From NCBI RefSeq assembly GCF_945952365.1, contig NZ_CAMFHX010000014.1, positions 1 to 64,000 on the forward strand: 64,000 nucleotides of DNA, written 5' to 3'. The notes below the pieces were generated by a model that saw only the letters and a list, made by a program, of their open reading frames with translations, did no database searches and was not told where the DNA came from. The translations under genes were made by a program, and so were the position numbers. Below are positions 10,220 through 18,215 of this stretch, piece by piece; positions within the stretch are counted from its first letter, which is position 1, and the number at the start of each line of letters is the position of its first letter. Source of the DNA: an uncultured Cetobacterium sp. Lineage in GTDB: Bacteria > Fusobacteriota > Fusobacteriia > Fusobacteriales > Fusobacteriaceae.

Positions 10220-10294
10220 TGGAGGCGACGACCAGATTTGAACTGGTGAATAGAGATTTTGCAGACCTCTGCCTTACCACTTGGCGACGTCGCC
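10220..10294 (-). tRNA. tRNA-Cys (GCA)
   Basis: A 75-base cloverleaf with acceptor stem GGCGACG/CGTCGCC, anticodon GCA in a CTGCAAA loop, T-arm loop TTCAAAT and an encoded CCA end. It is the last gene of a four-tRNA transcript. Confidence 0.95.
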
Positions 10295-10308
10295 TTCTAT
10301 TAAATTAA

Positions 10309-10384
10309 TGGTGCCCAGAGGCGGAATCGAACCACCGACACGGGGATTTTCAGTCCCCTGCTCTACCGACTGAGCTATCTGGGC
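10309..10384 (-). tRNA. tRNA-Phe (GAA)
   Basis: A 76-base cloverleaf with acceptor stem GCCCAGA/TCTGGGC, anticodon GAA in CTGAAAA, T-loop TTCGATT and an encoded CCA. Confidence 0.96.
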
Positions 10385-10389
10385 AATAA

Positions 10390-10466
10390 TGGCGGGAGTG
10401 ACGAGGGTCGAACTCGCGACCTCATGCGTGACAGGCATGCGCTCTAACCAACTGAGCTACACCCCC
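10390..10466 (-). tRNA. tRNA-Asp (GTC)
   Basis: A 77-base cloverleaf with acceptor stem GGGGGTG/CACTCCC (containing a G-T pair), anticodon GTC in CTGTCAC, T-loop TTCGACC and an encoded CCA. Confidence 0.96.
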
Positions 10467-10476
10467 ATTAATTATA

Positions 10477-10552
10477 TGGTGGAAACAACTGGACTTGAAC
10501 CAGTGACCCCCTGCTTGTAAGGCAGGTGCTCTCCCAACTGAGCTATGCTTCC
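10477..10552 (-). tRNA. tRNA-Val (TAC)
   Basis: A 76-base cloverleaf with acceptor stem GGAAGCA/TGTTTCC, anticodon TAC in CTTACAA, T-loop TTCAAGT and an encoded CCA. It is the first gene of the tRNA operon. Confidence 0.96.
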
Positions 10553-10566
10553 TTGAAGACAAAACT

Positions 10567-10595
10567 AGTATAGCACAATCTATTCATTAATGCAA
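10567..10595 (-). promoter_or_regulatory. Promoter of the tRNA operon
   Basis: On the minus strand TTGCAT (10590-10595) and TATACT (10567-10572) are 17 bases apart, placing the transcript start a few bases before tRNA-Val. Confidence 0.75.
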
Positions 10596-10613
10596 CTATA
10601 TTTTTTATTATTT

Positions 10614-11090
10614 TTATTTTTTTTGTAAAAGAACAACACAATAAGATTTTATTCCATCTTCATTTCCTGTAAAACCTAGTTGCTCTTCTGTTGTTGCTTT
10701 TACACTAATATTTGAGAGCTCTGTTTCTAAAACTCTAGCTATTCTTTCTCTCATCAAATCTAAATATGGTTTTAATTTAGGTTTTTGTGCAACAATTATG
10801 CAATCTAAATTTCCAATTCTATAATCTCTATTTTTTATTAACTGAAAAACTCTTTCTAACAAAATCATACTATCAATATCTTTAAACTCATTTGAAGTAT
10901 CTGGAAAATGTTGGCCAATATCTCCTAAAGCTAATGCACCCAATAATGCATCCATTACTGCATGAATTAATACATCTCCATCAGAATGCCCCAACACACC
11001 TTTTAAGTGAGGTATCTCTACCCCACCTAAAACTAATCTTCTACCCTCTACAAGTTTATGAACATCATATCCATTTCCAATTCTTAGCAT
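10614..11090 (-). CDS. ispF: 2-C-methyl-D-erythritol 2,4-cyclodiphosphate synthase
   Basis: IspF forms the cyclic diphosphate in the MEP isoprenoid pathway. The 158-residue protein carries the metal-binding DVHKL near the N terminus, the GHSDGDVLIHAVMDALLGA signature and the C-terminal TTEEQLGFTG motif. I placed the start at ATG 11090, with AGGTG six bases upstream, over the GTG at 11099. It directly follows the heptose kinase gene and is the last gene of a long minus-strand operon that also encodes the secretion cluster. Confidence 0.95.
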   Translation of the reverse strand: MLRIGNGYDVHKLVEGRRLVLGGVEIPHLKGVLGHSDGDVLIHAVMDALLGALALGDIGQHFPDTSNEFKDIDSMILLERVFQLIKNRDYRIGNLDCIIVAQKPKLKPYLDLMRERIARVLETELSNISVKATTEEQLGFTGNEDGIKSYCVVLLQKK

Positions 11091-11099
11091 AATACTCAC

Positions 11100-12086
11100 C
11101 TATTTCCATTCATTATAGATTCTGTTATAAAAATCTAAAATCTCTTCTTTTGTAACTGTTGATGTTCCCATTTTCCCCACAACAACTCCTGCTGCTGTAT
11201 TTGCAATCTTTGCTGCTTCATGAAGACTTACTCCTGCTGCACATGCTAAAGTAAATACAGATATTACTGTATCTCCTGCTCCTGTTACATCAAAAACTTC
11301 TTTTGCATATGTCGGTATATTTATTACATCCTCTTCGTGGAAAAGACTCATTCCCTCTTCACTTCTTGTCAATAATAGATTGTCTAATTGTAATTTTTCT
11401 TTTAATTCTTTTCCTATAGTTAACATATCATCAAAACTCTTTTTTCCTAAACACTCTACAGCTTCTTTTCTATTTGGAGTCATTGATGTAGCTCCAATGT
11501 AATTAAGTGCATTTTTAGGTTTTGGATCTACTGTTACAATTATCCCTTTTTCTCTACATAAAGTTATTATTCTTTTTACAACTCTTGGAGTTAAAACCCC
11601 TTTATCATAATCTGATAAAATTATTGCATTTAATCCATCTATTCTTTTTTCTACTTGTTCTAATAAATTATTTTCTAAATTTTCAGGAATTGCTCTAGCA
11701 TCCTCCCAATCTAATCTTAATAATTGCTGTGTTCCACTTATTATTCTTCTTTTTACTATTGTTGGTCTATCATCTGTTTTTACAATTCCAGATGTCTCTA
11801 TTGATTTTGCTTCTAGTTCTCTAACTAGTCTCTCACCATCAAAATCTTCCCCTATAACGCCAAAACAAACAGCCTTTGCTCCTAATGTAGATAGATTGTT
11901 AACTACATTTGCTGCTCCTCCAAGTACAAATCTCTCTTTTTTTATTGATACAACCGGAACTGGTGCCTCTGGAGATATTCTATCAACTGATCCAATCAGA
12001 TAATCATCTAACATCATATCTCCAACTACTGCAACCTTTAAATTTTGAAAACTATTAAGTATCTCTTCTAATCTACTTTTTTCCAT
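11100..12086 (-). CDS. hldA: D-glycero-beta-D-manno-heptose-7-phosphate kinase (RfaE domain I)
   Basis: A 328-residue PfkB-family (ribokinase-fold) kinase that phosphorylates heptose-7-phosphate in ADP-heptose synthesis for lipopolysaccharide core. The RfaE-type N terminus VVGDMMLDDYLIGSVDRISPEAP is visible in part and the PfkB anion-hole/catalytic motif is DVTGAGDT near residue 267. The nucleotidyltransferase domain of bifunctional HldE is absent, so that activity must be encoded elsewhere. It starts just after the secretin gene and abuts ispF. It supports a diderm, LPS-bearing cell. Confidence 0.9.
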   Translation of the reverse strand: MEKSRLEEILNSFQNLKVAVVGDMMLDDYLIGSVDRISPEAPVPVVSIKKERFVLGGAANVVNNLSTLGAKAVCFGVIGEDFDGERLVRELEAKSIETSGIVKTDDRPTIVKRRIISGTQQLLRLDWEDARAIPENLENNLLEQVEKRIDGLNAIILSDYDKGVLTPRVVKRIITLCREKGIIVTVDPKPKNALNYIGATSMTPNRKEAVECLGKKSFDDMLTIGKELKEKLQLDNLLLTRSEEGMSLFHEEDVINIPTYAKEVFDVTGAGDTVISVFTLACAAGVSLHEAAKIANTAAGVVVGKMGTSTVTKEEILDFYNRIYNEWK

Positions 12087-12087
12087 T

Positions 12088-13644
12088 TTAAATCTCCTCT
12101 ATTACTTCAGCTTTTAATTTTATATATAAATCTGTATGTTCTAATCTACTCGATCTACTTTTAAATAAAACTCCAATAGCAGGAATATCTGCTAAAATTG
12201 GAACTTTACTATTTATCTTTTGATCTATTTTTCTTTTTAATCCACCAATTAAAATAATATCGTTATTTTTTATTCTAACTTTTGTTTTTAGTTGCCTAGA
12301 AATTTTAGAGCCACCCTCTGAATTAAATGTCCCTGAATTTTCATCATTTGGTTTAAATGATTTTTTCAATTTAAAATCACTAGCTTCTAAATCCAAGTCT
12401 AGATACACACTATTGTCCTCTTTTATAGATGGTAGTACTTTTAATATTATACCTGCTTCCTTAAATATCGGCCTATAATTTATCGTATCACTACTTGTAT
12501 TTTCCTCTTTATCTTCACCCACAATTACCTCTTCAGTCATCTTTAAAGTTCCTGTTTCTCCATTTAATAATATAATTGATGGCAAAGCATTCACTGTTAA
12601 ATCCTGGGTTGTTTCTAATAAATTTAAAGTTAAATCTAATACATCTTTTCCACTATTAAATTTACTTACAAAATTAATAGAACTCCCCATAATTTCACCT
12701 AACCCATCAATTCCTGTCGAAACTAATGTTTCAAGATATACACCACTATTTTTATTAGACAGTCGCCCTTGACTATCATAAGCCCAATTAAAACCTAAAT
12801 CCTCGAATAGATTCTCTTTTACATCAATAATCTCTGCAGTTACTCTCACCTGTTTTTTTCTTTTATCCAATTGATTTATCAATCTCTTAGCTGAATAAAT
12901 TGCTTCACCATTACCAAAAATTATGATTGAATTATTTCCAGGACTCGTCGAAACTTTCAATTTATCCTCAAAAGTTTCTTTTAAAATCTTTTCTATCTCT
13001 TTATAATTTAAATTTTCTAATAAAATATTTTCTATTATATCATCTTTTTTACTTTTTTGTTCCCTTTCTTGAGCTATATTTTTTATAGGTTTATAATTTT
13101 TTTTCTCAATATAAAAATCAAATCTATTCACACCCTCTTTTATATCTAAAAAATCCCCCTCATATCTATAATCATCTGAAAGTACTGATATAAAATAAGT
13201 GCCTCTAGTTAAACTATCAACTAAATATTCACCATACTCTCCTGATATTGCCTCTAAAGCTTCTCTTCTTTTTAAAATAATTCTAACTCCTTCAACCTCT
13301 CTATTTGTATTTATATCATAAACTCTTCCCACCAACATATCTTTATCCTCAGATTTTCTTCCTCTAAAAATAAAAGTATTTCCACTTTGTATTCTTGTTA
13401 ATCCATAGGTTCTTTCCACTGTTCTTAAAATCTCATCAATTGAAGTACCTTTTTTAAAAAAAACATCTACATTTATATCTTTTATGTATGAATCACCTAT
13501 TAAAGTATATTTGGAATATTTTGATAGATGTGCTAATAAATCTGTGATTGGAACCTCTTTTAAATCTAACTCCTTTGGATAATTTTCTATTGAAAAAGTT
13601 GTTAAGCATATAAAAAGAAATAATATAATTTTCTTAGCCCCCAT
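12088..13644 (-). CDS. GspD/PilQ-type secretin with an inserted regulatory-like domain
   Basis: A 518-residue outer-membrane secretin. Visible in order: signal peptide (1-18), an STN-like domain (about 25-95), a carboxypeptidase-regulatory-like beta-sandwich (about 104-165), a secretin N domain (about 205-270), and the multimerising secretin core (about 330-515) with ILIGGLKRK and VPILADIPAIGVLF. The second domain is unusual for secretins. The ATG overlaps the stop of the GspM-like gene as TAATG after AGGAG, implying translational coupling. It is the last secretion gene of the operon and would form the exit pore. Confidence 0.88.
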   Translation of the reverse strand: MGAKKIILFLFICLTTFSIENYPKELDLKEVPITDLLAHLSKYSKYTLIGDSYIKDINVDVFFKKGTSIDEILRTVERTYGLTRIQSGNTFIFRGRKSEDKDMLVGRVYDINTNREVEGVRIILKRREALEAISGEYGEYLVDSLTRGTYFISVLSDDYRYEGDFLDIKEGVNRFDFYIEKKNYKPIKNIAQEREQKSKKDDIIENILLENLNYKEIEKILKETFEDKLKVSTSPGNNSIIIFGNGEAIYSAKRLINQLDKRKKQVRVTAEIIDVKENLFEDLGFNWAYDSQGRLSNKNSGVYLETLVSTGIDGLGEIMGSSINFVSKFNSGKDVLDLTLNLLETTQDLTVNALPSIILLNGETGTLKMTEEVIVGEDKEENTSSDTINYRPIFKEAGIILKVLPSIKEDNSVYLDLDLEASDFKLKKSFKPNDENSGTFNSEGGSKISRQLKTKVRIKNNDIILIGGLKRKIDQKINSKVPILADIPAIGVLFKSRSSRLEHTDLYIKLKAEVIEEI

Positions 13645-14264
13645 TATAACATTCTCCTTTTCCCTTCAATATTTCTACTTTTTATTTTTTTAAAAATTCC
13701 ATTATTATAGTAATCATAATCCATTTTATTTTTTTTATTATTGATTATATACATAACATTCGCTTTTAAATATAAATCAACCCCATCTGTTTCTAACATT
13801 ATTGAATTCATTTTTAAAGCTATAAATTTTTGTTGTTCTTCCAATTCAGAAATAAAATTATAAACTCCTAACTCACTTCCATATAATTCATAATAAAAAT
13901 TTCCATAAATTTTTCCATCTACCTCTTCTAATACTTCTCTTCCTACAATTTCTAAATTTAAATTATTTTTTTTATTTAAACTGTTCAAATAATCAAGAAC
14001 ATCTTCAGTTCCCTCAAAAATAAAGTCATCATATTCTTTACTCTCTTTTTTAAATTCAATTTTTTCTAACTTTTCATTATACTCTTTCAAAGCTATCTCT
14101 TTTTCTAAAAGAGTTTTTTTTAAACTCTTTTGGATTTGATTCAAACTCTTTTTTTCATGACTTAATTCTTTTAAAGAAATTACTCGATCTATACATATAA
14201 ACAGTATTATTAAATTTATTATCCAATAAATAATTAGTTGTTTATTTAAATTTATTTGTTTTAT
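13644..14264 (-). CDS. GspM/PilO-like inner-membrane assembly protein, apparent ATA start
   Basis: From ATG, GTG or TTG codons alone the protein could only start at TTG 14144, leaving no membrane anchor. The frame stays open upstream and encodes a basic N terminus, a transmembrane helix (LIIYWIINLIILFICI) and a coiled coil, the architecture of PilO/GspM. The best start is ATA at 14264, five bases after GGAG. The periplasmic part ends in a ferredoxin-like PilO fold (GNFYYELYGSELGVYNFISEL). It overlaps the end of the GspL-like gene. The non-standard start is inference. Confidence 0.72.
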   Translation of the reverse strand: MKQINLNKQLIIYWIINLIILFICIDRVISLKELSHEKKSLNQIQKSLKKTLLEKEIALKEYNEKLEKIEFKKESKEYDDFIFEGTEDVLDYLNSLNKKNNLNLEIVGREVLEEVDGKIYGNFYYELYGSELGVYNFISELEEQQKFIALKMNSIMLETDGVDLYLKANVMYIINNKKNKMDYDYYNNGIFKKIKSRNIEGKRRML

Positions 14265-14956
14265 TTTCTCTCCAATTCTATTAAGAAATATAATATCTCC
14301 CCCTCTTTTCTTACAAAATCAAACTTTGAATTATCAATATCTTTAAATCCTGAAATAAATTTTTTTAATTTGGATATATTTTTCATATCTTTTCCAAATC
14401 CCTCTATTTTTATTTTTTTATCTATATATTGAATTTTTTGATATTTTACATCTGATTTTCTAGAAACTTCAGATAGAAAAATTAAATATTCACTCAGATT
14501 ACTTTTTTCAAAAAAAATTATATTCATATCGTTGTCATCTATTTCTAGATTCATTTTCTGATCGAACTCTGTAATTACTTTTCTATAATTCATATTCTCT
14601 TTTTTTAATTCAAAAATTTCATCTCTAAAAACTGAGCTTTTAAAAAAAATAACTCCACATAAAACTAACTCTAAACTTGTTAATAATATCAATATATATT
14701 TAACTTTTTTAGAAATTTTATTAACTTTTTTTAATTTCCATCCAATCTCTTCCACTACATTTTTTATCTCTGACTGAATATCTTCATCTAAAGAGATTAA
14801 AATTTTTAATACAATTATATCAACATTATCGTAAATGGATAGTAAGTCTTTTACTTCAAAAGGAATATCTTCTTTTTCATTAAAAAGACCTTGATTAATT
14901 ACTTCTCCATCTTCAATCAATTTTATTCCTCTATCATTAATCTCTAATATTTTCAT
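14261..14956 (-). CDS. GspL/PilN-like inner-membrane protein
   Basis: About 231 residues: a cytoplasmic N-terminal part beginning MKILEINDRGIKLIEDGEV, which looks like a shortened GspL/PilM actin-like domain, one transmembrane helix (YILILLTSLELVLCGVIFF) and a periplasmic coiled coil plus PilN-like domain. GspL links the secretion ATPase to the pseudopilus. The start is uncertain: 14956 gives the conserved-looking N terminus but a weak ribosome-binding site, and 15016 is an alternative. It overlaps the genes on both sides. Confidence 0.7.
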   Translation of the reverse strand: MKILEINDRGIKLIEDGEVINQGLFNEKEDIPFEVKDLLSIYDNVDIIVLKILISLDEDIQSEIKNVVEEIGWKLKKVNKISKKVKYILILLTSLELVLCGVIFFKSSVFRDEIFELKKENMNYRKVITEFDQKMNLEIDDNDMNIIFFEKSNLSEYLIFLSEVSRKSDVKYQKIQYIDKKIKIEGFGKDMKNISKLKKFISGFKDIDNSKFDFVRKEGEILYFLIELERK

Positions 14957-15497
14957 ATTTGATTTTTGCCTCAACTCCTCTAATCTCTCTTTTATTACTT
15001 TTAGAAAAATCTCCATCTGGTTTCAAATATTCATAATAAATATCCACTACTATTTCTATTTTCTTTGCTTCTATTTCAATCTCTTTTACAAGCTTTATCT
15101 CTAATATATTCATCATCATAGGAGTCAAAATTACCTCACCTGAAATAAGCTTTTTGTTTTGTATTAAACTTTCTCTCTTATAACCGCTTTTGGATATCAG
15201 ATTAGGTTTTATCCAAATTAAACTCTCATCTTCAAAATATTCAATAATATCTTTATATTCATTTAACTTTATCGCTTTATCACCTTTAAATAGTTCATAT
15301 TCTGCAATCGTAGATATATTCTCCAACTCCCAATAGATATCATTTGAGGATTTTAAAGCTTGAATCTCATTTACTTCAGCTTTATAAAATAATAAAGTAA
15401 TCGAAAACATCCATAAAAGGAGTGAAATTATTAATAAAACTAATGGTAATACCATACCTTTATTCCTTAAGTTCTTTTCTATATTCTTTTTTAAAAT
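14937..15497 (-). CDS. GspK-like minor pseudopilin, apparent ATT start
   Basis: The first ATG (15455) would begin the protein at MVLPLVLLIISLLLW, the hydrophobic pseudopilin helix, with no leader. Reading the same frame upstream adds 14 codons that spell a classic prepilin leader, LKKNIEKNLRNKG, ending in the glycine cleaved by prepilin peptidase. These begin at ATT 15497, which has GGAGG six bases upstream. The mature protein lacks Glu5, as GspK does. At about 172 residues it is far shorter than usual GspK (around 300), so the large alpha domain is missing. Confidence 0.72.
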   Translation of the reverse strand: MLKKNIEKNLRNKGMVLPLVLLIISLLLWMFSITLLFYKAEVNEIQALKSSNDIYWELENISTIAEYELFKGDKAIKLNEYKDIIEYFEDESLIWIKPNLISKSGYKRESLIQNKKLISGEVILTPMMMNILEIKLVKEIEIEAKKIEIVVDIYYEYLKPDGDFSKSNKREIRGVEAKIKYENIRD

Positions 15498-15981
15498 AGA
15501 ACCCCTCCAAAGTTACGCCAAACTCTTCTAAATAAAATCTAATTGTCATTCTTCTTAAGACAACTTCGCCACCTTTTAATTCTCTAATAATGTTGTCTGA
15601 CTTTTTACTAGCATAATGAGAAACTATATAATTACTTGATGTTTGATAATAAATCTCCACCTCTGTTTCATCTTGAAAAGGTATATACCTCTCTATTACT
15701 AACATATTTCCCTCTTTTAAACTTTCTTTTGAGTAATCAATAAATCTTGGAATATTTAAATATTCATAAATTTTATAAGATGAAGCTTCATGAAAAGAGG
15801 ATTGAATTTTTTTTAAAATAATATCACTATCTAACTTTGTTTGTATATCAATAAAAACTCTTCTATTTTCTATATTTAAATACTTAAAATAGATATTTAA
15901 AACCTGAAATATCACTGTACTTAGAAAAAAAATAACTATCAATTCAAGCAGTGTCGCTCCTTTATTTTTGTTTATATACAT
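15460..15981 (-). CDS. GspJ/PilW-like minor pseudopilin
   Basis: A 173-residue protein with a short type IV prepilin leader ending KNKG, followed by ATLLELIVIFFLSTVIF, giving Glu5 and the hydrophobic assembly helix. The globular part is beta-rich. Its position after the GspI-like gene and before the GspK-like gene matches the gspIJK order. It overlaps the stop of the preceding gene by about 20 bases. The GspJ label rests on order, length and leader. Confidence 0.78.
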   Translation of the reverse strand: MYINKNKGATLLELIVIFFLSTVIFQVLNIYFKYLNIENRRVFIDIQTKLDSDIILKKIQSSFHEASSYKIYEYLNIPRFIDYSKESLKEGNMLVIERYIPFQDETEVEIYYQTSSNYIVSHYASKKSDNIIRELKGGEVVLRRMTIRFYLEEFGVTLEGFYFKKEYRKELKE

Positions 15982-16297
15982 ATAAAACTCTCTCTCTTTT
16001 TAGCTTTTCTTTTGAAATAGATATTTTTAAAATATAAAAATCTTCATACACATTTCTATTTTGTATCTCTATCTCGAAAGAATCATCTATAGAGATATAT
16101 TTTGATTCAATACTATTTTTTTTATAAAACACCCTAATTTTTTCAATCTCATTTTCTAATACTTCATAAATATTTACTCTGTTTAAATTTTTTTTTAAAG
16201 ATATCAGACCAGAGAATAACGGATTTAATAGCAACAATATTATAATCAATGCTACTAAAACCTCTATATATGTTGAACCTCTTTCAGAATTTAACAT
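15962..16297 (-). CDS. GspI/PilV-like minor pseudopilin
   Basis: About 111 residues with prepilin leader MLNSERG and mature N terminus STYIEVLVALIIILLL (Glu5 present), typical of GspI/PilV. The start at ATG 16297 was chosen because GGAGGAG lies directly upstream; a longer frame to 16324 would read through that site. It overlaps the end of the peptidase gene by 14 bases. Confidence 0.78.
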   Translation of the reverse strand: MLNSERGSTYIEVLVALIIILLLLNPLFSGLISLKKNLNRVNIYEVLENEIEKIRVFYKKNSIESKYISIDDSFEIEIQNRNVYEDFYILKISISKEKLKRERVLYVYKQK

Positions 16298-16745
16298 ATA
16301 CTCCTCCATATTTAAGTAAGACATATGAAAAAATTAAAAATGGACCAAATGCAATCTCTTTATCTATGTTCTTAAAAATAAAATATCTAATAACTATAAA
16401 AATTAATGCAGAGATAAAACTTATGTTTATAAACAATAATACATTAAAAAAATTATCAAATTTTAATAGTGTCCCTATAGATATCATTAGTTTTACATCT
16501 CCTAATCCGAGGCACTCCTTTTGAAAAAAATCGCTTCCGTAAGTATAAATTAATATAAAAGGTAGTGTATAAAGGGCACTTCCAATAATTCGTGCCCATA
16601 AATCATCATTTAAAATCCCGAAATATAGACCTATGAATAAAAGAGTTAAGTTGCTTCTATTCAATATTATTTTCTCTTTAAAATCTCGAATAATTATTTC
16701 TACTAAAATAAACATCTCTAATATAACTATTAAATCTCTTTCCAT
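16284..16745 (-). CDS. Short prepilin peptidase (A24 family)
   Basis: A 153-residue multi-pass membrane aspartic peptidase that would cleave the prepilin leaders encoded around it. The two catalytic aspartates are the D in IIIRDFKEK (about residue 21) and the D in GLGDVK (about residue 82). The N-terminal zinc/methyltransferase domain of full-length PilD/GspO is absent, so N-methylation must be done elsewhere or not at all. It sits within the pilin genes, between the GspG- and GspI-like genes, and overlaps both. Confidence 0.85.
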   Translation of the reverse strand: MERDLIVILEMFILVEIIIRDFKEKIILNRSNLTLLFIGLYFGILNDDLWARIIGSALYTLPFILIYTYGSDFFQKECLGLGDVKLMISIGTLLKFDNFFNVLLFINISFISALIFIVIRYFIFKNIDKEIAFGPFLIFSYVLLKYGGVYVKF

Positions 16746-17182
16746 TTTTCCCCACGAATATTAAATTCTAAAGCAGGAGCTACTGGCTCTAAATATAAAT
16801 CATTTTTATTATTCTCTATTTCTACTTTAACTTTTCCACCATATGTAATTGAATCCTCTGGATTTGCTTTACTTCCTCCTATTTCAAGTAATAAATCTTC
16901 TTGTCCATCTCCTATCTTCACTTTATTTCCAATATAATTCTCCAATTTTTCTAAAATAGTAGACATCTTAGTTCCATCTTCACCTGACCACGGATATAAA
17001 CCTTTTTCTAAATAATAAGTTTCAGAAGCAACTCTCAAATTTTGTAGTGTGTTTATCGCTTTAGAATCTTTTGCCATAGCTAAATAATCTCTTACTTTTG
17101 GTACTATAAAACTACTTAAAATTCCAATAACTCCTAAAACTAAAATAATTTCAATAACACTAAAACCTTTTTTCCTTCTCAT
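16730..17182 (-). CDS. GspG/PilA-like major pseudopilin
   Basis: A 150-residue pseudopilin with leader MRRKKG and mature N terminus FSVIEIILVLGVIGILSS, including Glu5 and the long assembly helix. GspG-like features follow (DSKAINTLQNLRVASETYYLEKGLYP), then an acidic, glycine-rich C-terminal part. It has the best ribosome-binding site of the cluster (GAGGAGGGG), fitting the most abundant pilin subunit. It is probably the main filament subunit. Confidence 0.85.
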   Translation of the reverse strand: MRRKKGFSVIEIILVLGVIGILSSFIVPKVRDYLAMAKDSKAINTLQNLRVASETYYLEKGLYPWSGEDGTKMSTILEKLENYIGNKVKIGDGQEDLLLEIGGSKANPEDSITYGGKVKVEIENNKNDLYLEPVAPALEFNIRGEKWKEI

Positions 17183-17192
17183 TACCCCTCCT

Positions 17193-18215
17193 CTAGATTT
17201 CTAATAAATCACCCATATTTAAAATTGGTAAATACAATCCTACAACAAAAATACTTATAATTACTCCTATTATCAATAATAAAATTGGTTCAATTAATTT
17301 CAGGATAATTTTTATTCTTTTATTCAACTCCTCCTCTCTTACTAAAGCTATCTCTTTTAAAATAAGTGGAACTGTACCACTCTCTTCACCAATCTTAACC
17401 ATATCAATCTCTTCTAAAGAAAAAACCTCTAACTTTTTTAAGCAACTTGAAAGTACCTCCCCTTTTTTTATATTTTTTAATATATAAATTCTATTTCTAA
17501 AAAAACCTTTATCTAAGTTTTCTAAAATAATATCAACCGCTTTATCTATTGATATTCCTGATTCTAAAAGTAACGCTAGATTATCCAAAATACTTATTAT
17601 ATACTTTTCAATTAAAAATTTTCGAATTAAGGAGTTTTTATATAATAATTTTTTTATTTTTTCTGATTTTAAGCCAAAAAAAACTACACAAATATAAATA
17701 GGTATCGTGTAGGGATATTTTGACAATATATATTTAATTTTTAAAATAAATTTTGTTATCAATGGTAATTCATTTTGATTTAGAGAATAAACCGACTCAA
17801 AGTTTGGAACTATAAAATAAAAAATAAAAAGAATTATTATTGTTGATATAACTAAAATAAAAATTGGATAAGACAGTGCAATTTTTATTTCGTTATTTAA
17901 CTTTTCTTTTTTCTCTTTCATTTTTGAAATCTTTAAAAATCCGTCGCCCATTCTTCCTATATTTTCAGAAACATAGATTATTAAAAGCTCTCTCTCTTTT
18001 AATAAATTTTCATCTTTCAATATAGAGTATATATTCTCTCCTTTCTCTAATCTTTCACAGAAATTTAAAATTTTAGATTTTAATATTGGATTTTTCGAAC
18101 TATTCTTTTGAAATTCAATTGCTTTTTTTAAAGAGATTCCAGCATTTAATAATCTTCCAATTCTCAAATACAAATTTTGTAAATCTTTATCCTTTATTTT
18201 TTTCTTTATAATCAT
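17193..18215 (-). CDS. GspF/PilC-type inner-membrane platform protein
   Basis: About 340 residues with two repeated GspF domains (about 15-135 and 205-325) and three hydrophobic segments, near residues 112-135, 160-180 and 305-330. It anchors the secretion/pilus motor in the inner membrane and couples to the ATPase. The start is ATG 18215, eight bases after AGAGAG, so it overlaps the ATPase stop by four bases. Confidence 0.88.
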   Translation of the reverse strand: MIIKKKIKDKDLQNLYLRIGRLLNAGISLKKAIEFQKNSSKNPILKSKILNFCERLEKGENIYSILKDENLLKERELLIIYVSENIGRMGDGFLKISKMKEKKEKLNNEIKIALSYPIFILVISTIIILFIFYFIVPNFESVYSLNQNELPLITKFILKIKYILSKYPYTIPIYICVVFFGLKSEKIKKLLYKNSLIRKFLIEKYIISILDNLALLLESGISIDKAVDIILENLDKGFFRNRIYILKNIKKGEVLSSCLKKLEVFSLEEIDMVKIGEESGTVPLILKEIALVREEELNKRIKIILKLIEPILLLIIGVIISIFVVGLYLPILNMGDLLEI

